DNA from: Daphnia pulex | Taxonomy: Eukaryota; Arthropoda; Branchiopoda; Diplostraca; Daphniidae | Direction of reading: 5' to 3' | DNA length: 64,000 nucleotides | NCBI RefSeq assembly: GCF_021134715.1 | Contig: NC_060024.1 | Coordinates: 868,001 to 932,000, forward strand | Part shown: positions 46,190 through 60,100 of the stretch, piece after piece | Layout: each line of letters begins with the position of its first letter | Position numbering within the stretch: the first letter of the stretch is position 1 | The notes under the pieces: model-generated | Databases searched by the model: none | What the model was told of the DNA's origin: nothing | Seen by the model: only the letters and a program-made list of their open reading frames with translations | Program-made: the position numbers and the translations under genes

Positions 46190-46793
46190 GCGTTACACAT
46201 GGACTACTCTAATTAAGGACGGGATTCTTCGCTATCCTGCCTTGTTATAGCTAGTCGGGTGGGGTATTTTCATGAAAACATTAATAAAAAATATCATTAA
46301 ATTCAATTTTTTTCCCTGATTCCAACTATGGATATAAATCTTAGTGAAATAAACTAATCATTAAGATATTATAAATTTACTTTCAGGAGTAGGGATAAAA
46401 GGACAAAACACCGGTGCCATCTAGCAACCAAACACCCTAAGCTCTTAAGAATATACGCTACAAGGTAAAAGATAGTTAGGCAGCTATGTCAGAGGACTAG
46501 AGATAAGAGAGTGGTCTCTCTTTCTCTCGGTATGCATGCATGGGCATCTGCTTGCAAACTAACAAGAGCTTAGGAGGTTTGGTTCCTAGATGGCACCGGT
46601 GTTTTGCCCTATTTCAAATTTTCCGTTAAGAGATTGGAAATATCTCTATAAAAATAAATGTTAGGTATAGGAACATATGGTAATTCTATGGTAGTTTTTT
46701 AATTCTGATTCTGATTCTCCCACAAAAAAATGTACATGGCCGACATAGGAAACGCCGAAGAGTCCCGTCCCTAATTAGAGTAGTCCATGCGTT
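46190..46793. mobile_element. Outer MITE-like inverted-repeat element
   Basis: Arms at about 46190-46232 and 46753-46793 are inverted copies with few differences (GGACTACTCTAATTA core). There is no coding capacity inside. Family not assigned. Confidence 0.65.
46401..46609. mobile_element. Inner MITE-like inverted-repeat element, nested in the outer one
   Basis: Arms of about 46 bp (46401-46446 and 46564-46609) are inverted copies with a handful of differences (CAAAACACCGGTGCCATCTA core). It is about 209 bp long and non-coding. Confidence 0.7.
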
Positions 46794-46799
46794 ACAACG

Positions 46800-48197
46800 C
46801 TAGAGATAGGGAGAAAAGCTGGAACGCACTCTCAACGAAGGGTCGGGTTCCACCGCGGAGACCATGTTGACTTCGTCAACCGATTGCTACAAATGTTGAA
46901 AATGTTAAGAAGATATACTGTTTTACAGACGTTCGTTCGTCCCTTTCCATCTCTTCACATCTTTAGCGCTAGATGGCAGGTATTTCTCGTAGCTATTCAT
47001 AAGTAGGAGGAATGGAGGATGGGAATAGAGGGGAGCTCGGAAAAACCGACTCGCGGCTCCAGGTTAAATTTTCTTATGGAACTGACTGAGCTCCCCCTTA
47101 ATGGCTCTGTCCCTACTAACCCCTTTGTTTCAGAAAATCGTGGGGGGAGAGTAAGCAATTCCGTAGACCCGGCAGCAGGGCAGCAAATCCTTGAATGAAA
47201 TCTACAATCTGACAATGTGAAAATATTCGCAATGCTGTATCTGGAAGAAGTCAACAGACAGGGGGAATCAATGACGACTGCGGTTGTTTTTGCAGGTGCT
47301 ATAACCCTGATGAGACTTTTATATATTCTCGAGTCGAATAAATTCTGATGTGATGAGAAGCAGTCGCTCGAAAAATAAACATTAAGAAGTCCCTATTCTG
47401 TTTACTTTGTTCATTGTTTGCGTCATATATAGAGTGTCAAATAAATGGTGTCTACACCAAGTTAAGATTGGGCTAATTTACCTACACTCTACCCTCTACG
47501 TTTTGCATCAAATAGTTTGTTGCGGTTTGTTGGTTTTTCGCCCCTTCAAAAGGCAAAGTAGGCCTAATGCGATGCGAACGTTTCTTTTCCCGAATATCTA
47601 GTAAAATCGCGTAGAGAAAAAAATATTATAGCCTATTATTGCAGCATTTGAGTTGTAATATGCTTTTGTAGTACAGGGGACTTACTTACTGTTCCTGTCC
47701 CTCATGGTATAGGACCATGCTGTCTCTTTCCAGATTTCTAAAAAAGCGTCCTACACTACATAGTGAGGGTTTTGAACCCACACTTTATTAGTGGCGGGTT
47801 GCTTATTACCTTTGCACGATTATTTCCCTTCCAACTTGAATTTTCTACATTAACCTAAACCGCTACTCCCTTCGACTTGCCACTAGCCTAGAACTCCCTC
47901 ACTAAATTTCATCTCTTTGTTTCATGCTGCTCTTTTCTTTATAAAATCAAGTGAAATTGCGCACCAACATATCAGGTTATTTCAATTACAAACTAGAAAC
48001 AAAACAACTCCGCCGACCAACCTAACTCGGACCCATGAGAAAATGTGTTTCAAGTATACACCAAATTAGTATTTTTTTTTTTATCGGGATAAGAAATCAG
48101 GTCACATTTAATTTTAAAAAACTAAAAATTTTGTGATCGAACCAAGTCTTTGTTTCATTTAACTGTACGTCAATTAATAAACTTTAAAACGAACATT
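46800..48197. other. Intergenic DNA, no gene seen
   Basis: Only short ORFs without recognisable domains. A B-box-like word on the minus strand at about 47765-47785 stands alone. Confidence 0.5.
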
Positions 48198-49405
48198 TCA
48201 GGCAAGTCCGAAACGTTCAGCACGTTTGCGCTTCTGTTCGTCAGAACTGCCGACCGCAGTGCTCGTAGTTCCGAATCTCTCTGCTCGCTTCTGTTTCTTC
48301 TCATCAACTTCGGAATTAGAATTAGAAACGACGCCAAAGCGAGCTTGCCTTTTCAGAAGTTTGTCATTATCAGGAACCTTAAATAAAAATTCACTACATG
48401 AAAACACGAAGAACGATGAGCTGATCAATCGAAAATACCTGAGGTTTTGATGTGTTTGATTCTGTGCTATTTGTACCGCCAAATCTTTCTGCTCGAACAG
48501 CTTTCTTCACAGAATCGGGAATAGGAACACCAAATTTCTGTGCTCTTAGTTTGGCTCTTTCTTCGGCAGATAAGGAACCAAGTTTAATCACCTTCTTTTC
48601 TTCCTTTGAGTCAGATTCATCACCTTTATTGGCATCATATTTAAGGTGGTCGTCATTTTCCTGTGAAACTGTGCCAGAATCTGATGGAGGAGTTACCACC
48701 TTTCTGTTCAAGATGATTTTTTTATGGGGAGAAACTATTTCATTCTTCGAGTCCTGAACAGTCCTGAAATATTATTCATTTCATCATTAATCTTGAGGCA
48801 ATTATTTTCCAAACAAACAGAGTAACTAACTTTTCAACTGTAACTTTGGGGGCACTCAATGCAGTAGGTGTTAAAAGAACTGCATCATCTTCTTGGGCGA
48901 TCAAATTTGCATTTCCTTCCTCTAAAATAGCTTCTTCATCCTATACCAAAAATAAAATTGCATAAGTTTATCACATTGTATAAAACCAATGTTCTTACTG
49001 CTAAAACTGCCTCCTCATCCAAAAGGTCATCATTGTCTAAGGCGCCATTATCTCCAGTATCGTCATCTTAACATCCACGGAAAAAAGCTTGAACATAAAC
49101 ATGGAAACAGTTTAATAATCAAAATGATAAAAGTTTACCTTGCACAGCATCTTGCAGTCTTTCCATCAATTCATTTTTAGTGCCAATGGTGCTGAGGCCT
49201 CGTGTTTTTAACTCTTTTTTAAGGTCCACAACCTAGCATGAAAACAACAGTCAAGATGAAATGCACACAGTAGGCCTATCACTAGTTCAAAAACATAATA
49301 GACATTTGATTTGACAAACTCAATCAGGATTCTAAGTTGGAAATATTGACAAGTTTCACTCAAATATAAAGTTAAGCGGGTTACTTTTAATTTAGAGATG
49401 TCCAT
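48198..49405 (-). CDS. Sarnp: SARNP/Tho1 homologue (SAP-domain mRNA-export cofactor), 6 exons
   Basis: Exons 49385-49405, 49139-49232, 48999-49066, 48831-48940, 48439-48763 and 48198-48377 join in phase to 265 residues. Residues ~8-38 form a SAP domain (LKKELKTRGLSTIGTKNELMERL), which binds nucleic acid. An acidic middle follows. The C-terminal 100 residues hold five repeated Arg-rich (R/K)FG motifs, ending KRAERFGLA at the stop. In SARNP/Tho1 these C-terminal motifs bind the DEAD-box helicase UAP56/DDX39B in TREX mRNA export, in the nucleus. The length is close to that of the family. The first exon codes only seven residues, fixed by its ATG and the phase of the SAP exon. Confidence 0.9.
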
Positions 49406-52400
49406 GATTGTGATGATAATGATGACGTTTGTCTGTACCGGCGTCTCAAACTTTCAATGAATTACAATTGGAACGCGCAACGCGGTAACTTGAAAGTAAT
49501 TCGACTTTTGAATGCCAGTGTATTGTTTCAGAGGAGAAATTGCGTATGCTTTTGCTGGCTTCTAAACTAGTGATCTCTATCGGGCGCATCCTGTACTAAA
49601 GTAGTGTCACCTATCGTCAATGCAAAAAGTTTGTCCGAGTCATGTTGCCATGTTAGTGTGTTACTAGCCAACAATGAGAAAGAAAACCCTCGAAAAAGTA
49701 ATCAGCCACGTAGGATAACTCTGGTAGGATTTTGAAAAAAAATAGTGAGAAATTAATTTTAAGCGATGGGTTTCTCGGACAAAAAGGCTACGCATAAAAC
49801 ATTGCAACTACGTTATTTCTGTAATCGCAAATGATCAAACTCATTGTCAAAGTAATTTTTTTTTTTTAATTTAAAGAGCTTGATAAAAACTTCATAAAAT
49901 ATCTTGTGATAAACCAAGTAAAACTGATTGGCTTAACTAACTAGTGTGTGTATTGTAAATCAATGATTTTAAATTTCATCGTAACATCGTAGTGAATTTT
50001 GAATTTTTGATTCTTTTCCCGCTCAAAGAACAAGAAAGTGACAAAAAGTAACGTGTTTTAAGACAAGCAAACAGTTCAAGCTGCAATAGTTATATAATGA
50101 ATGAGACAAATGCTCAAGCCGTGTATTTCGCTTTGACATGAAAATACGTGCGCGCAAAAAGCACTTTCACGACGACGCTCAGCTTCGGACAGTAGGCAAT
50201 GTTTACGTAGCGAGCGACACATCTCAAAGGAAGAAAAAAACAATGGTCTTTTCGCGTCTTTTTCTTTCTTTTTTAACAAAAAAAAACAAAAAAACAAAAA
50301 CAAACAACCAATTCGCAGAAACGTGGCTATATTCCGGCAAGGAGTAAAAGGTGGGTAAAAGGAGAACACCAATTGCTGTGGCAATATCCAACTTGTGCGA
50401 GGCAATCGATTTCTGTTTTTCTTTTTTCAAGGCACGCACAACTTAACTATATATATCATTTACTGCTGAGGACAATTATGGTTTTACACGTTTCCAATAA
50501 GGGATTGGGGGGGGGGGGTTAAACGGCACGACGGTAGTCGATTTGTCTGGTCCCGGGATACTGTTGTAATAAAGGATATACAGTGATGCCCAATGATTTT
50601 CTTATGTTTTTTCACTATTCTTGGGACCCAATTTTTAAGCCCATTCTGAAATGGCGTCAAATTTTCTCTTTTTAGCTTATCGGGAATTGTTTTTGTTTTT
50701 TCCCCGATAAATACACGTTACACGCAACACTACAGCGATCATCATTCATCAACTTGTAAGCGATTGGTATACAAGCACTTGAAAATACATACACGAATAT
50801 ATCAAATCAGAGAGGCGCGCGTGGCGGCCTATTTCTTTTTGGCAATTAATAATAACGAAACAAAACAGAGGAGAAAAAAAAGACACGTATTTTCAAAATA
50901 GATCTTTCGAGACGTTTACGTTTGAACTGATGAGAACTAGACAAAATAGATATTCCAGTTTTTTTTGTTTTGTTTTTTGTTTTTTTAAGACACCGGGCAT
51001 TTTTGTTTGTTTACGTGTGTGTTTGACAATTTACGATTTATATAGAGTGAGCCTGGTCTACGTATCATGATGGCACAGATCAACCTGTTTTTTTTCTCGA
51101 TTCACATTCAATTAAAAAAAAGGATCACAACTTTCCGCAAAGTCGAACATATCATTTTAGCTACAATCAGGCACATTCATTTGGCGAAAAAAAAAAACAA
51201 GGGAAATAATAATCGATTACTGAATTTTTTTTTCAAAAATAACTGCGTGCTGAAGAGGGGGGAGCGGGTACCATTGCGCATTTACTGGCACATTTCAACT
51301 TTATAAAAATTGGCTAGTTAAGATCTTATCGTTTCTTGTGTCTACGTCATTATGGCACTTGAGTATGAATATCCCTTTTCTTAGGAAAATTGTTGAAAAA
51401 TAATGAAAAATAAATAAATATGTTGTATCAGAATTTTAAAAAAATGTGTGGACATTGATGTGGCCAAAAAATATTAGTCTGAAAATAAAAAAAAGATAAA
51501 AAATCCAGTTTGGCGGTGGTATATATACCATTTAACTTGCCGATGAGTTATATAATATAACTCATGAAAGACTATTTTGATCTACATTTCATCATTTTCG
51601 AGTCCACCCACAGCATCTATGTAAATAAAAAAGCTTGGTGATCTATCGAACGGTTTCACCGCAATTTGTTGAACTGTCCGTCCCGTCACAGTTTTGTTCT
51701 TCCCTATAGCTTGTTTAAAAGAAGCGTATTTCAGAGGCAAATTTTCAAAGTAGATATATAGAAATCGAAAAGAAAGAAAAAGCCGGATCGCGTCTAATAT
51801 AAACCACGACTGGAGGGGGGAATCACATTCCGCACATTTATCGTCATCGACAACTTTGTTTGTTCTATCAACAGGCTCTTTTCTCGCAATTCTTTTTTGT
51901 GTGTTCGCTATTTCCCTCCTGTTTCCAATTTTCGCCATTGAAGCGGGTTACAATTTAAGGTATACAGCCGTTATATTTAGCTGCGAGTCTTTTATCGCCA
52001 TTCAATGTCCACGACCAGATACTTATGGGATAATATTTTATAAACGGTTTTTTTTGCTTTTGCTTTTGTTTCTGGCGAAACTTAAAAAAAAAAAACCAAC
52101 AAACAAACAGAAAAAAAAGAGACTTAAAAATATTCGAGTGGTTTTGTGTTTTTTGGAGCGAATCCCGAATGAGATTTGAAATTGGATACAAAAATTGGAT
52201 GACAAGCGACGCGCGGTGATGGCGTCAATCAAATTAAGAGACGATATAAACTAGAAATTTACGTAAACTTTGAAAAATGGCATTCTTCGTGACACGTACA
52301 ATATGTCTGGTCTATACTGTGGAAATGCTCTCTTACGTCATATCGAGGGAACCTTAAAAATATTAGATACTGTTTAGGATACCGTTTGGCAATTGTTTCG

Positions 52401-52542
52401 TCGACCAAAATCATTTCGACTGAAAGAAACCGCAGCAGCAGCAGCAGCCGAGGCCGGATCGACGAATATCAGATGGCATATCAAATTGCCAATCCGAATG
52501 GTGAGCACAGCAACAGCAACAGCAACTGCAAGTGCAAACCAC
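49406..52542. other. Gene-poor region; left part intergenic, right part probable castor 3' UTR
   Basis: AT-rich with poly-A/T tracts, a run of about a dozen G at 50507-50518, and a CAG-type repeat (CAGCAG-rich, 52432-52447) close to the castor stop codon. Short ORFs here have no recognisable domains. I could not fix a polyadenylation site. Confidence 0.5.
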
Positions 52543-55500
52543 TCACGAGGCGGTCGTCGACTCGAGGTGGCGGTACTTGTGAGCGGACATTTGGGCCAGG
52601 CCGAGAACGGCGAAGCAGCACTTGAGGCAGTGGTAGTGTGTCTGCTTGTTGGAGTGCGGGCAGCCGTCGACGCGGCAGTTCTGCGACGGCGTGAACTTCT
52701 CGAATCCGGCGGCCAGGATCGAGTCGGTTTTCTGGTGCTGCCGCCGGTGGGCCACCACTTTGTTCGTGTCCGTGCACACAAAGTCGCACTTGAGACAGTG
52801 GAAGTGCGACGCTTTATTCTGCACCGTACCTATTACGCGCCAAATTTGAATTTTTGACAAATTCGCCAAATTAAAATTTAGAAAATGATAACGAAAATAT
52901 ACCGAGACTGGCGGTGTAGAGACAACCGGGACGGCCGCAGGCTACGTTAGCGCGATACTGCTGGAAATCACCTCCCATCAGCGTGTCCAGTCTTTCGTGG
53001 CGGGCAGTATGCTGTCGTGGTAGAAACAAATCAATGAAATACTATCCAGAAATTTAAAAATGTTCAAATTTGAATGAATTTACTTGTACGAATCGAGTCT
53101 TGTCGCAGAAACTGTAACCGCAATCAGGGCGCATACAGTGGAAGTGGGTCTGGTGTTCCCGATAACCGCACTGTGAGTATTGGCAATCTTCGTTGAATCT
53201 GCAAATTTTAATTGAAATTGAAATTGAAATCAAAATGAGTTATCTTTGATTTAATCCGTGAATGAGTTGGATGACGGCCAACAGATGAAAAATAATGAAT
53301 GAACAATCAATAATAAATATTACCTGAAACGGACGTAACCATCGGGAACGGGTTCGTCTTTGAGGAGTCGCATGCTGCTCTGGAAGCGCATCTTTTTCGC
53401 TTCCGGACTGAGCATCAGGTGGTCGACCGGAGACGACGACGGCCTTTTATTGCCCTGGATCGAGCCACCCGCCGCTTTACCAGGACTGGCCGCCCTTCCA
53501 AACGCGCCCACCGGATTCGGATTCAACAGTAAACCTTTAACACAGACGAAATGGTCGTTATTTGATTGTCGACGTCAAACTAGAGGCAATAGACGCTATT
53601 AGTACCTGATCCAGTGTAAATGGGTGGATGGATTCCGGACGGAAGGAAAGACGACGGACTGCTATTGAGCTGGTTAGTCGGCATGAGACCGTAGTGGCCG
53701 CCCAAAGGCGACATGAAGCTGAGCGCGTGCAGGGCTGCCGATGACCTGGATGCCAAGTCGCACAAATTGGCATCCGGATGCGATAGCGAAGAGGCTGCCA
53801 ATGCGGCCGAATCGCCGAACTGGGCCAATCGCGACGCTTCTTCTTTCTTGTTTGAGCTCAAGTCTTTGACGACTTCAGTCTTGATATTGCGGTCGGCGCC
53901 GGAAGCGGCCACCGCGGCCGCCGCCGTCGCCGCGATGTCCGTTTCGAGTTGCCCGGTGGAACCGTGTCCGCCGTTGCCGGCCCATTGACTCAACGTGGGA
54001 CTCAGCGCTCCCGTGCAGTGCTTCAACATGTGCGGCTTCAATTTTTCAATTTCAGAAAAAGCCTGGACACAATAATTAATTGAATTATCAATTTTGAATT
54101 CACGAAAACAATCATTCGAATTTTGATTCTGTACCTGGTTGCAGACGACGCAGTGGTAGTGTTCTCTGCGCTTGAGTTTGCAAAACGGCCTACCGCACGA
54201 CTGGTCCGGCCCGTAGGCCATGGGCTTCTCGGAGGCGATGGCCAGCATCGGGGCGGTGGTGTTGGCGGAAGAGGCCGGAACGGAAACCGCCGGGTTGGGC
54301 GACGACGAGGCGAAAGGCGACGGCGAGACGGAAGACGACGAAGACGAAGGCGACAAAGAGGAACTGGACAAGGAGGAGCTCTGCATCACCGCCAGCGGCG
54401 TCGGTGAAGAAACCGGCCGCTGGTTGGAGGAAGACGAGGCCGGCAGGGCCGCCGGTTGGCACGGAAGAGGCGGATTGAGACGGGCGCCGTCGCTCTTGGA
54501 GGGGAAGGCGGGCGACGGGTAAAAAGTGCCGGCAGCTTTGACCACCGTCATGGACTTGGTTGGCGATTCCGGCGAGCGGAGCGGCGCTGGCGAGGCCGTC
54601 GCCATTGACGACGGTGAAACGTTCAACTTCTGGGCGCATCTGTCGACGCCGAAGATCCCCTTCCGGGTGTGTTTGCCTTCCGGACGCTCCGGGCTGGGCG
54701 ACAGCGTCCGCTGGCTCTTCCAGTCGCTGCTGTTGGACCGGCTGGACGAGGCCGAGTGAGACGGACCCGTCAGAGCGTAAGGTGGCGGCCCGTACAGTCC
54801 CGAACCGAGCGGCGAATAAGGCACTAGAGGCGGCGTCGTCGGCTTTGGCAATTTGAAACTGGTGAAAATGGCTTGCGGCGTGTCCGGCTGACCTGATCCG
54901 GAATTCATCGGCGACTAAAAAAAATGAAGCCAAATGTTAATTTCATTAAAAATCAATGGATGAAATCAATGGCGATTTCTTACGGATTCGTTCCAGACTT
55001 CGATGACCCTGTTCTTGGGAGGGCGTCCTCGCTTCCGCCGGAACATGCTGTCCAACGAGAAGCTGGTGGAAGACGGACTGCCCGTCGTGAAAGTGATTTC
55101 TTTGCTGCTGCCGTGACCGCCGGCAAATGCTGACGATTGATGAGCCAGGCCGGACAGATTCGGAGGGATGACAGGTGACGGGGCCGGCGGCGGCGCTGCT
55201 GGTTGCTGCCCGCGTCTCGAGTACTCGTGCATCTTGTAGTGATCCAGCCGCCGGAAGGCTTTGTCCGTCGACAGGATGATCTCGGCGCAGCCGTCCTGTC
55301 ATTCAAACGCGTTCGAATCATTATTTTCCCAAATTGTTTCAATTAAATTCAAATCAAAGGTCTTCAATCTTCATACCCAGCAGCAGTGGTAGTGCCTCTG
55401 CTTGGTCTGATACGGGCAGCTGGACGGGCAAGGATTGGGCTGCTCGTTGACTTCGACGCTGATGTAATAATTGTCGGTGATTTGCTCCTGCTGCTCGTGA

Positions 55501-57159
55501 TTGCGCCAGTGCTCCTTGGCCGCCTCAGTCGACCTAAATCGTTCGACATTGAAGTAAGATTTAAATCAGATTCGTCTGCTATAGTGCGTCATAGGATTGT
55601 TTTACTTGAAGGATAAGGCGCATCCGTCCGACCGGCAGTGGTAGTGTTCGTGCGGATAGATTTGGCAGTCCGGCTGGCAGGGTTTGCCGCTGTCGATTTT
55701 GGCCAGGCAGAGCCGGAAAGCGTCTTCCTCGCTCATGACGGGCGACGGGCTGCGAGCGCTGGCCGCCAAGCTGTTTTTCAACTGTTGGGCCTCGGCGGCG
55801 CTGGCCAGCAGTCGCTGCTCCAGCTCGGCCCGCTGCCGGTGCTGGAGGTGGGCCATCTCCAGTTGGTTGAGCAGCGACGGCATGCGACCGTAGAGGAAGG
55901 CCGCCAACGACGGGTCGCTGATCAGCCGCGACAGATCGCCGGCCGACAAGCCCATCGGACTCCGCTGCTGGGCCTCGTCCGGGCCGCCCAATGGCAGTCC
56001 GGCCAGCCCGGAATTTAACGGCGAAAAGGTCGTCAAGGGATTGATGTTGGGACTGTTGCTGCCCGTTGAGTCCGTGTTGTTGATGGCCGCCAGGTTGTTG
56101 TTACTGGTTGAAGCGCCATCTTCTGTCAATTTGAAATTGAAAATTTGCATTTAATTTGACAAGAAAATATTTAAAAAAAAAAGACTTACGGTAGGCCAGT
56201 TCGGCGTCTCGGCGCTCGTGCTTGCGTTTGTGGGAGTAGAGCTGTCCGCTGGAGTGGAGGACGTAGGTGCATCCATCGCGGATGCAGTGGATGTGATTGC
56301 AGACGCGCGAGAAGCGGCAGCTGTCCAGTTGGCAGGCCTCGTTCTTCATGAACTTTTTGAAGCCGTCGCGGGCCAGCTGCTCGTCTTTGACGTGGTAACT
56401 CTTGTGTTTCTCTTTTGGGTGTCATAAAAGAAAATGGAAGTAAATGTCATCAACAATTCAATTTCGGATTCAGACACTTTTCAGTTGGTTCGAAAAATTA
56501 AATTGAATCAAGTCAAAATGATGTTGTGACTGTTATCAATACCCATGTCGGCTTTGTTCTTGAAGGTGTAGTTACAAGGCGGCCGCCGGCAGTGGAAGTG
56601 GGTGGTGCGCTGGCCGTTGAAGGCGCAGTGGGCGGTGGCGCAGTCCTCGGTGGCCCGGAAGCGCTGGAATCCTTCCTGGATGATGGCCGAGTCTTTGCGG
56701 TGGTAGTTGGCGTGCATCTGGACGTCCGACGTGCTAATGTACACCTTGTCGCAGTTATTCTGTCGACACAATTGAATTGAATCGCATTTTTAATCGTCAA
56801 TTGAAATTATTTTCCCAAAAAGAGAAGGAAAAAAAAAACAAAATGCTGGACCCAATTTTTCGGCTGCTGTTTGATATTTACCATGACGCAGTGGTAGTGG
56901 GTCTGCTTGCGGTTGTGGGGGCATCCGCGGTAGCGGTCGTTGCAGTCGTCGCCGGGCGAGTAGCGCATGAATCCATGCTGGAGCGACTCGTCGCGCTTCT
57001 TGTGCCACTTGAAGTGGCGGATCATCTCCTCCTTCTTGACAAACACCCGCGGGTGGCAGTCCAGGCAGTGGAAGTGTTCCCTGATAGAATTGATTGAGAT
57101 ATAATTTGTAATCAACTAAGATTTTCACTTCAAAGAAATTGAAAGGGAATTTTAGGGTA

Positions 57160-57190
<31 letters not shown>

Positions 57191-60100
57191 CATAAGAAAC
57201 AAAAGAAACCAACGCCAATCAAAGGAAAAGATGTGATAAGTCGATGTCAATCAAAGTGTGGATCTAAGATTGCGGCATCTGAAATAACAATCAAGGAATC
57301 AATACGCCAGCAGCATACGTAGAAGAGAATATCTCTCGTGTCACGCGCGTCTCTTCTCGAGATATTCTGGCGAATATTCAAACAACTTTTGGCATATTTG
57401 GTTTTCGCAACGATGAAATGCCGTTATCTGACATTTACTCCATCCTCGAAATCTCTCCTCTCTCCCAATGTATTTGTGGATCAACACACACAAACGTATA
57501 GAAACGAAAAAGAATTCAACTAACTCAAAGAGTCAAAGGGAAGAACAAGGGCGGAGAGAGAGAAATAGAAAAATAAAAAAATAATAAAAGACCATCTTTT
57601 CTTCTTTCTCTCTCTCTCTAGTCTGTCCCGTCTGTCAAATTCTCTTGTTCCAGGAATGTTGACCCGTCGCGTTCGGACGTTGTTTTATTTTAGTTTTTAT
57701 TTATTTTTTCGTGCTACACGAGAAGAGCAGCACTGTCATGTCCCGCGGACTGGGGAATGTTTGCGTCCAAAAATGGTGACACGCCCCGCAGGCCATTTGC
57801 ATATCACCCTTTTGGATCGGTCAGTAATATATAAATAGAATTGGGTATAGATATATTACCAATTCCAAAACATATCGCCAAATATATGCCGATCGATCCC
57901 ATTCAAGGCGATTGATTTTGCGCACCTCCAATTTCGAATATTATTAAATATACGAACCTGTAGTTGAGATCTTTGCAGTAGGGACTGCCGCACTCTGCCG
58001 CACTGCCGAAGCGCTTGACGTAGCGGCTGTAGTCGATGGGCGCGCTGCTTTTGCCGCTGCCGCTTCCGCTGCTCCCGGCTCCGCCGCTGCCGCCTCCTCC
58101 GTTCCCACCGGCTCCTTTGGCGCTCTGTCGCTCCTCTGATTTAAAAAAAAAAAAATAACAAATAACATTATATAGAGGGCACAGCCCAGAAATATACAAC
58201 AGATAAAGAATTGACCGTTTAATTTGACAAATCCAATTGAGAAAAAGAATTTAAAAAAAAAATTTCCGTTACGTAATTCAAAGCTTTTTTTGGAGTGAAG
58301 AAATGATGATGTTCTCTTTGAGATCGGTTGTCGGTCGGCCTCTTACGTCTTTTTGGCGTTTTTTCCCCTTTTTTCGAAATTTGGTTTTTCCCCCCTGGTT
58401 TTATCTCGATCGTCTTATTCCTTTTTCGGATAGCGGAAGAAAAAGCGCATCTATATTGCGTATGGCCTCTAAGGACAAGTCTTGAAATTGTGACGAGACA
58501 CAATAGATGAGACCCGTTGGAAATGTTTCCCCCATTTTCAGGGGAAAAAAGGGAAAAAACTGGTAAAAAAGAAGAAGAAGAAGAAGGAGGAAGAACTGGT
58601 AGAGATGAGATGAGAGGGTCGCCTTACACTCAAGTGAACCCTTTGATCGGATATACAGTTTTTTGGGAGGAAAAATAAGAGGACAACAACAGGAAGAAGA
58701 GGGCCGGGTTAATCGGAAAAAGGGAAAAAAAAGATGCTGGCAGGATCCCACGAGATGTTCCAGGATCGCGTGAAATCCGTTAAATTTTTCCCCCCTTTTT
58801 TTGCTACCCTTCAAAATTGTTCTAACGACATAAGGTACGTATAGGATATTATATACCAGCAGCCAATTCAATTGAGGGGATGCGGATTTAAGCCTTTCAC
58901 GCCTCATATGTGTTTCCCAGGGAGGGAGGGTGTGTCTCTCTTACCGCACTGGAAGAATATGGAGGTATGGGATGAGAGCAACGGAAGAGCCAGATGTTAT
59001 TTGTAATTTTCATCTGGAAAGGGGTGAATTTTTTTTGGGTTTCTCTTTGGGGTTTTTTCACTATTTTTTTATTTTTTTTTCTCTCTACGTTTACACATTT
59101 ATTTATTGTGTGGATAATAGGAGATTCCACGTCTTTTTTTTGGGTTGCTGGCCCCCTCCTACGGGGCGATCTTCCTTGAAACTGTTGTATATACACACAG
59201 CGATGAGAACCATCTCTTATAATATAACTTAGGATATGATCAGTCCCCCAGCACCCTATCCTATATCAACAATAGCAGCGCTCAAAAAGACGGAGAGGGA
59301 GAACCCGATTCTAATACATTCGACGTCCCCCTTTTTTCCATCATCATCATCTCCCTCTTTACCGTGATTTTCTGGACTTTTTTCTCGACTGATTCGCGTC
59401 TGAGCTTTACGACGTCAAAAAAAATGAAGTGTCACCGATGAGCTTCACCCCAAAACTGGTTGACACCTGCACTATTTGTCATGATGTGACGTCACTGCTG
59501 AATATATAGCGTACTACTTTTTTCTCATCTTTCACGTGGAGGGGGATGTAACTGATAATTTTTTTTACTTTCCGACAGAAAATCGAATAAACCGAAACAG
59601 GATTTTTCTCCCACTTTTTTGTGGGTTTTATACGAAGCAACACACAAAAAACTCAACTAGAATAAAAGGGGTGAGAAATTTGATGGTCAAAGACGAGCGA
59701 GGGGTTTTTGAAGATGATCCGATACGTCATCCGATGAATGATGGATCCTTTCAATAGATCGGCGCGGCGCAGCATTCTCCAATGAAAAAGAGGACAAAAT
59801 TCGAGTTTTTCTCTTCAGCATCGCATCCGAAAGTGGGGAAACTCTTGGCTGGGCTTTCACCGGGTGAACAATTTTGTTTTTTTTTTACTCGAAATCCATT
59901 TAAATGGACTAACAGAGAGAAAGAACCGCTCCTTTTGTCATCGATGGATCTGCTGGGAGAAAAGGGCGGGCGTGGAGAGATAGATAGAAGTAAGGGGGGA
60001 AGGGGGATGAGCTTCGATCGAATCTATTAGGGTATTATTGTAGACCAGCAACGGAATCACTTCTTCACATGTACCTGTGTGTTTTGAGGTGAAAGATGCC

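Noticed and set aside
46997-47254. 85-codon minus-strand ORF
   Set aside because: No domain, no splice partner found, and it lies in repeat-rich intergenic DNA.
47762-47835. tRNA-like segment on the minus strand with a B-box-like word
   Set aside because: I could not find pairing acceptor strands, a D arm or a clear anticodon stem.
51582-51938. 118-codon minus-strand ORF downstream of castor
   Set aside because: No recognisable domain, AT-rich codon use, and its position suits castor 3' UTR or intergenic DNA.
54123-54522. Long plus-strand ORFs opposite the large castor exon
   Set aside because: They are GC-rich shadow frames of a Ser/Pro-rich coding exon with no domain of their own.
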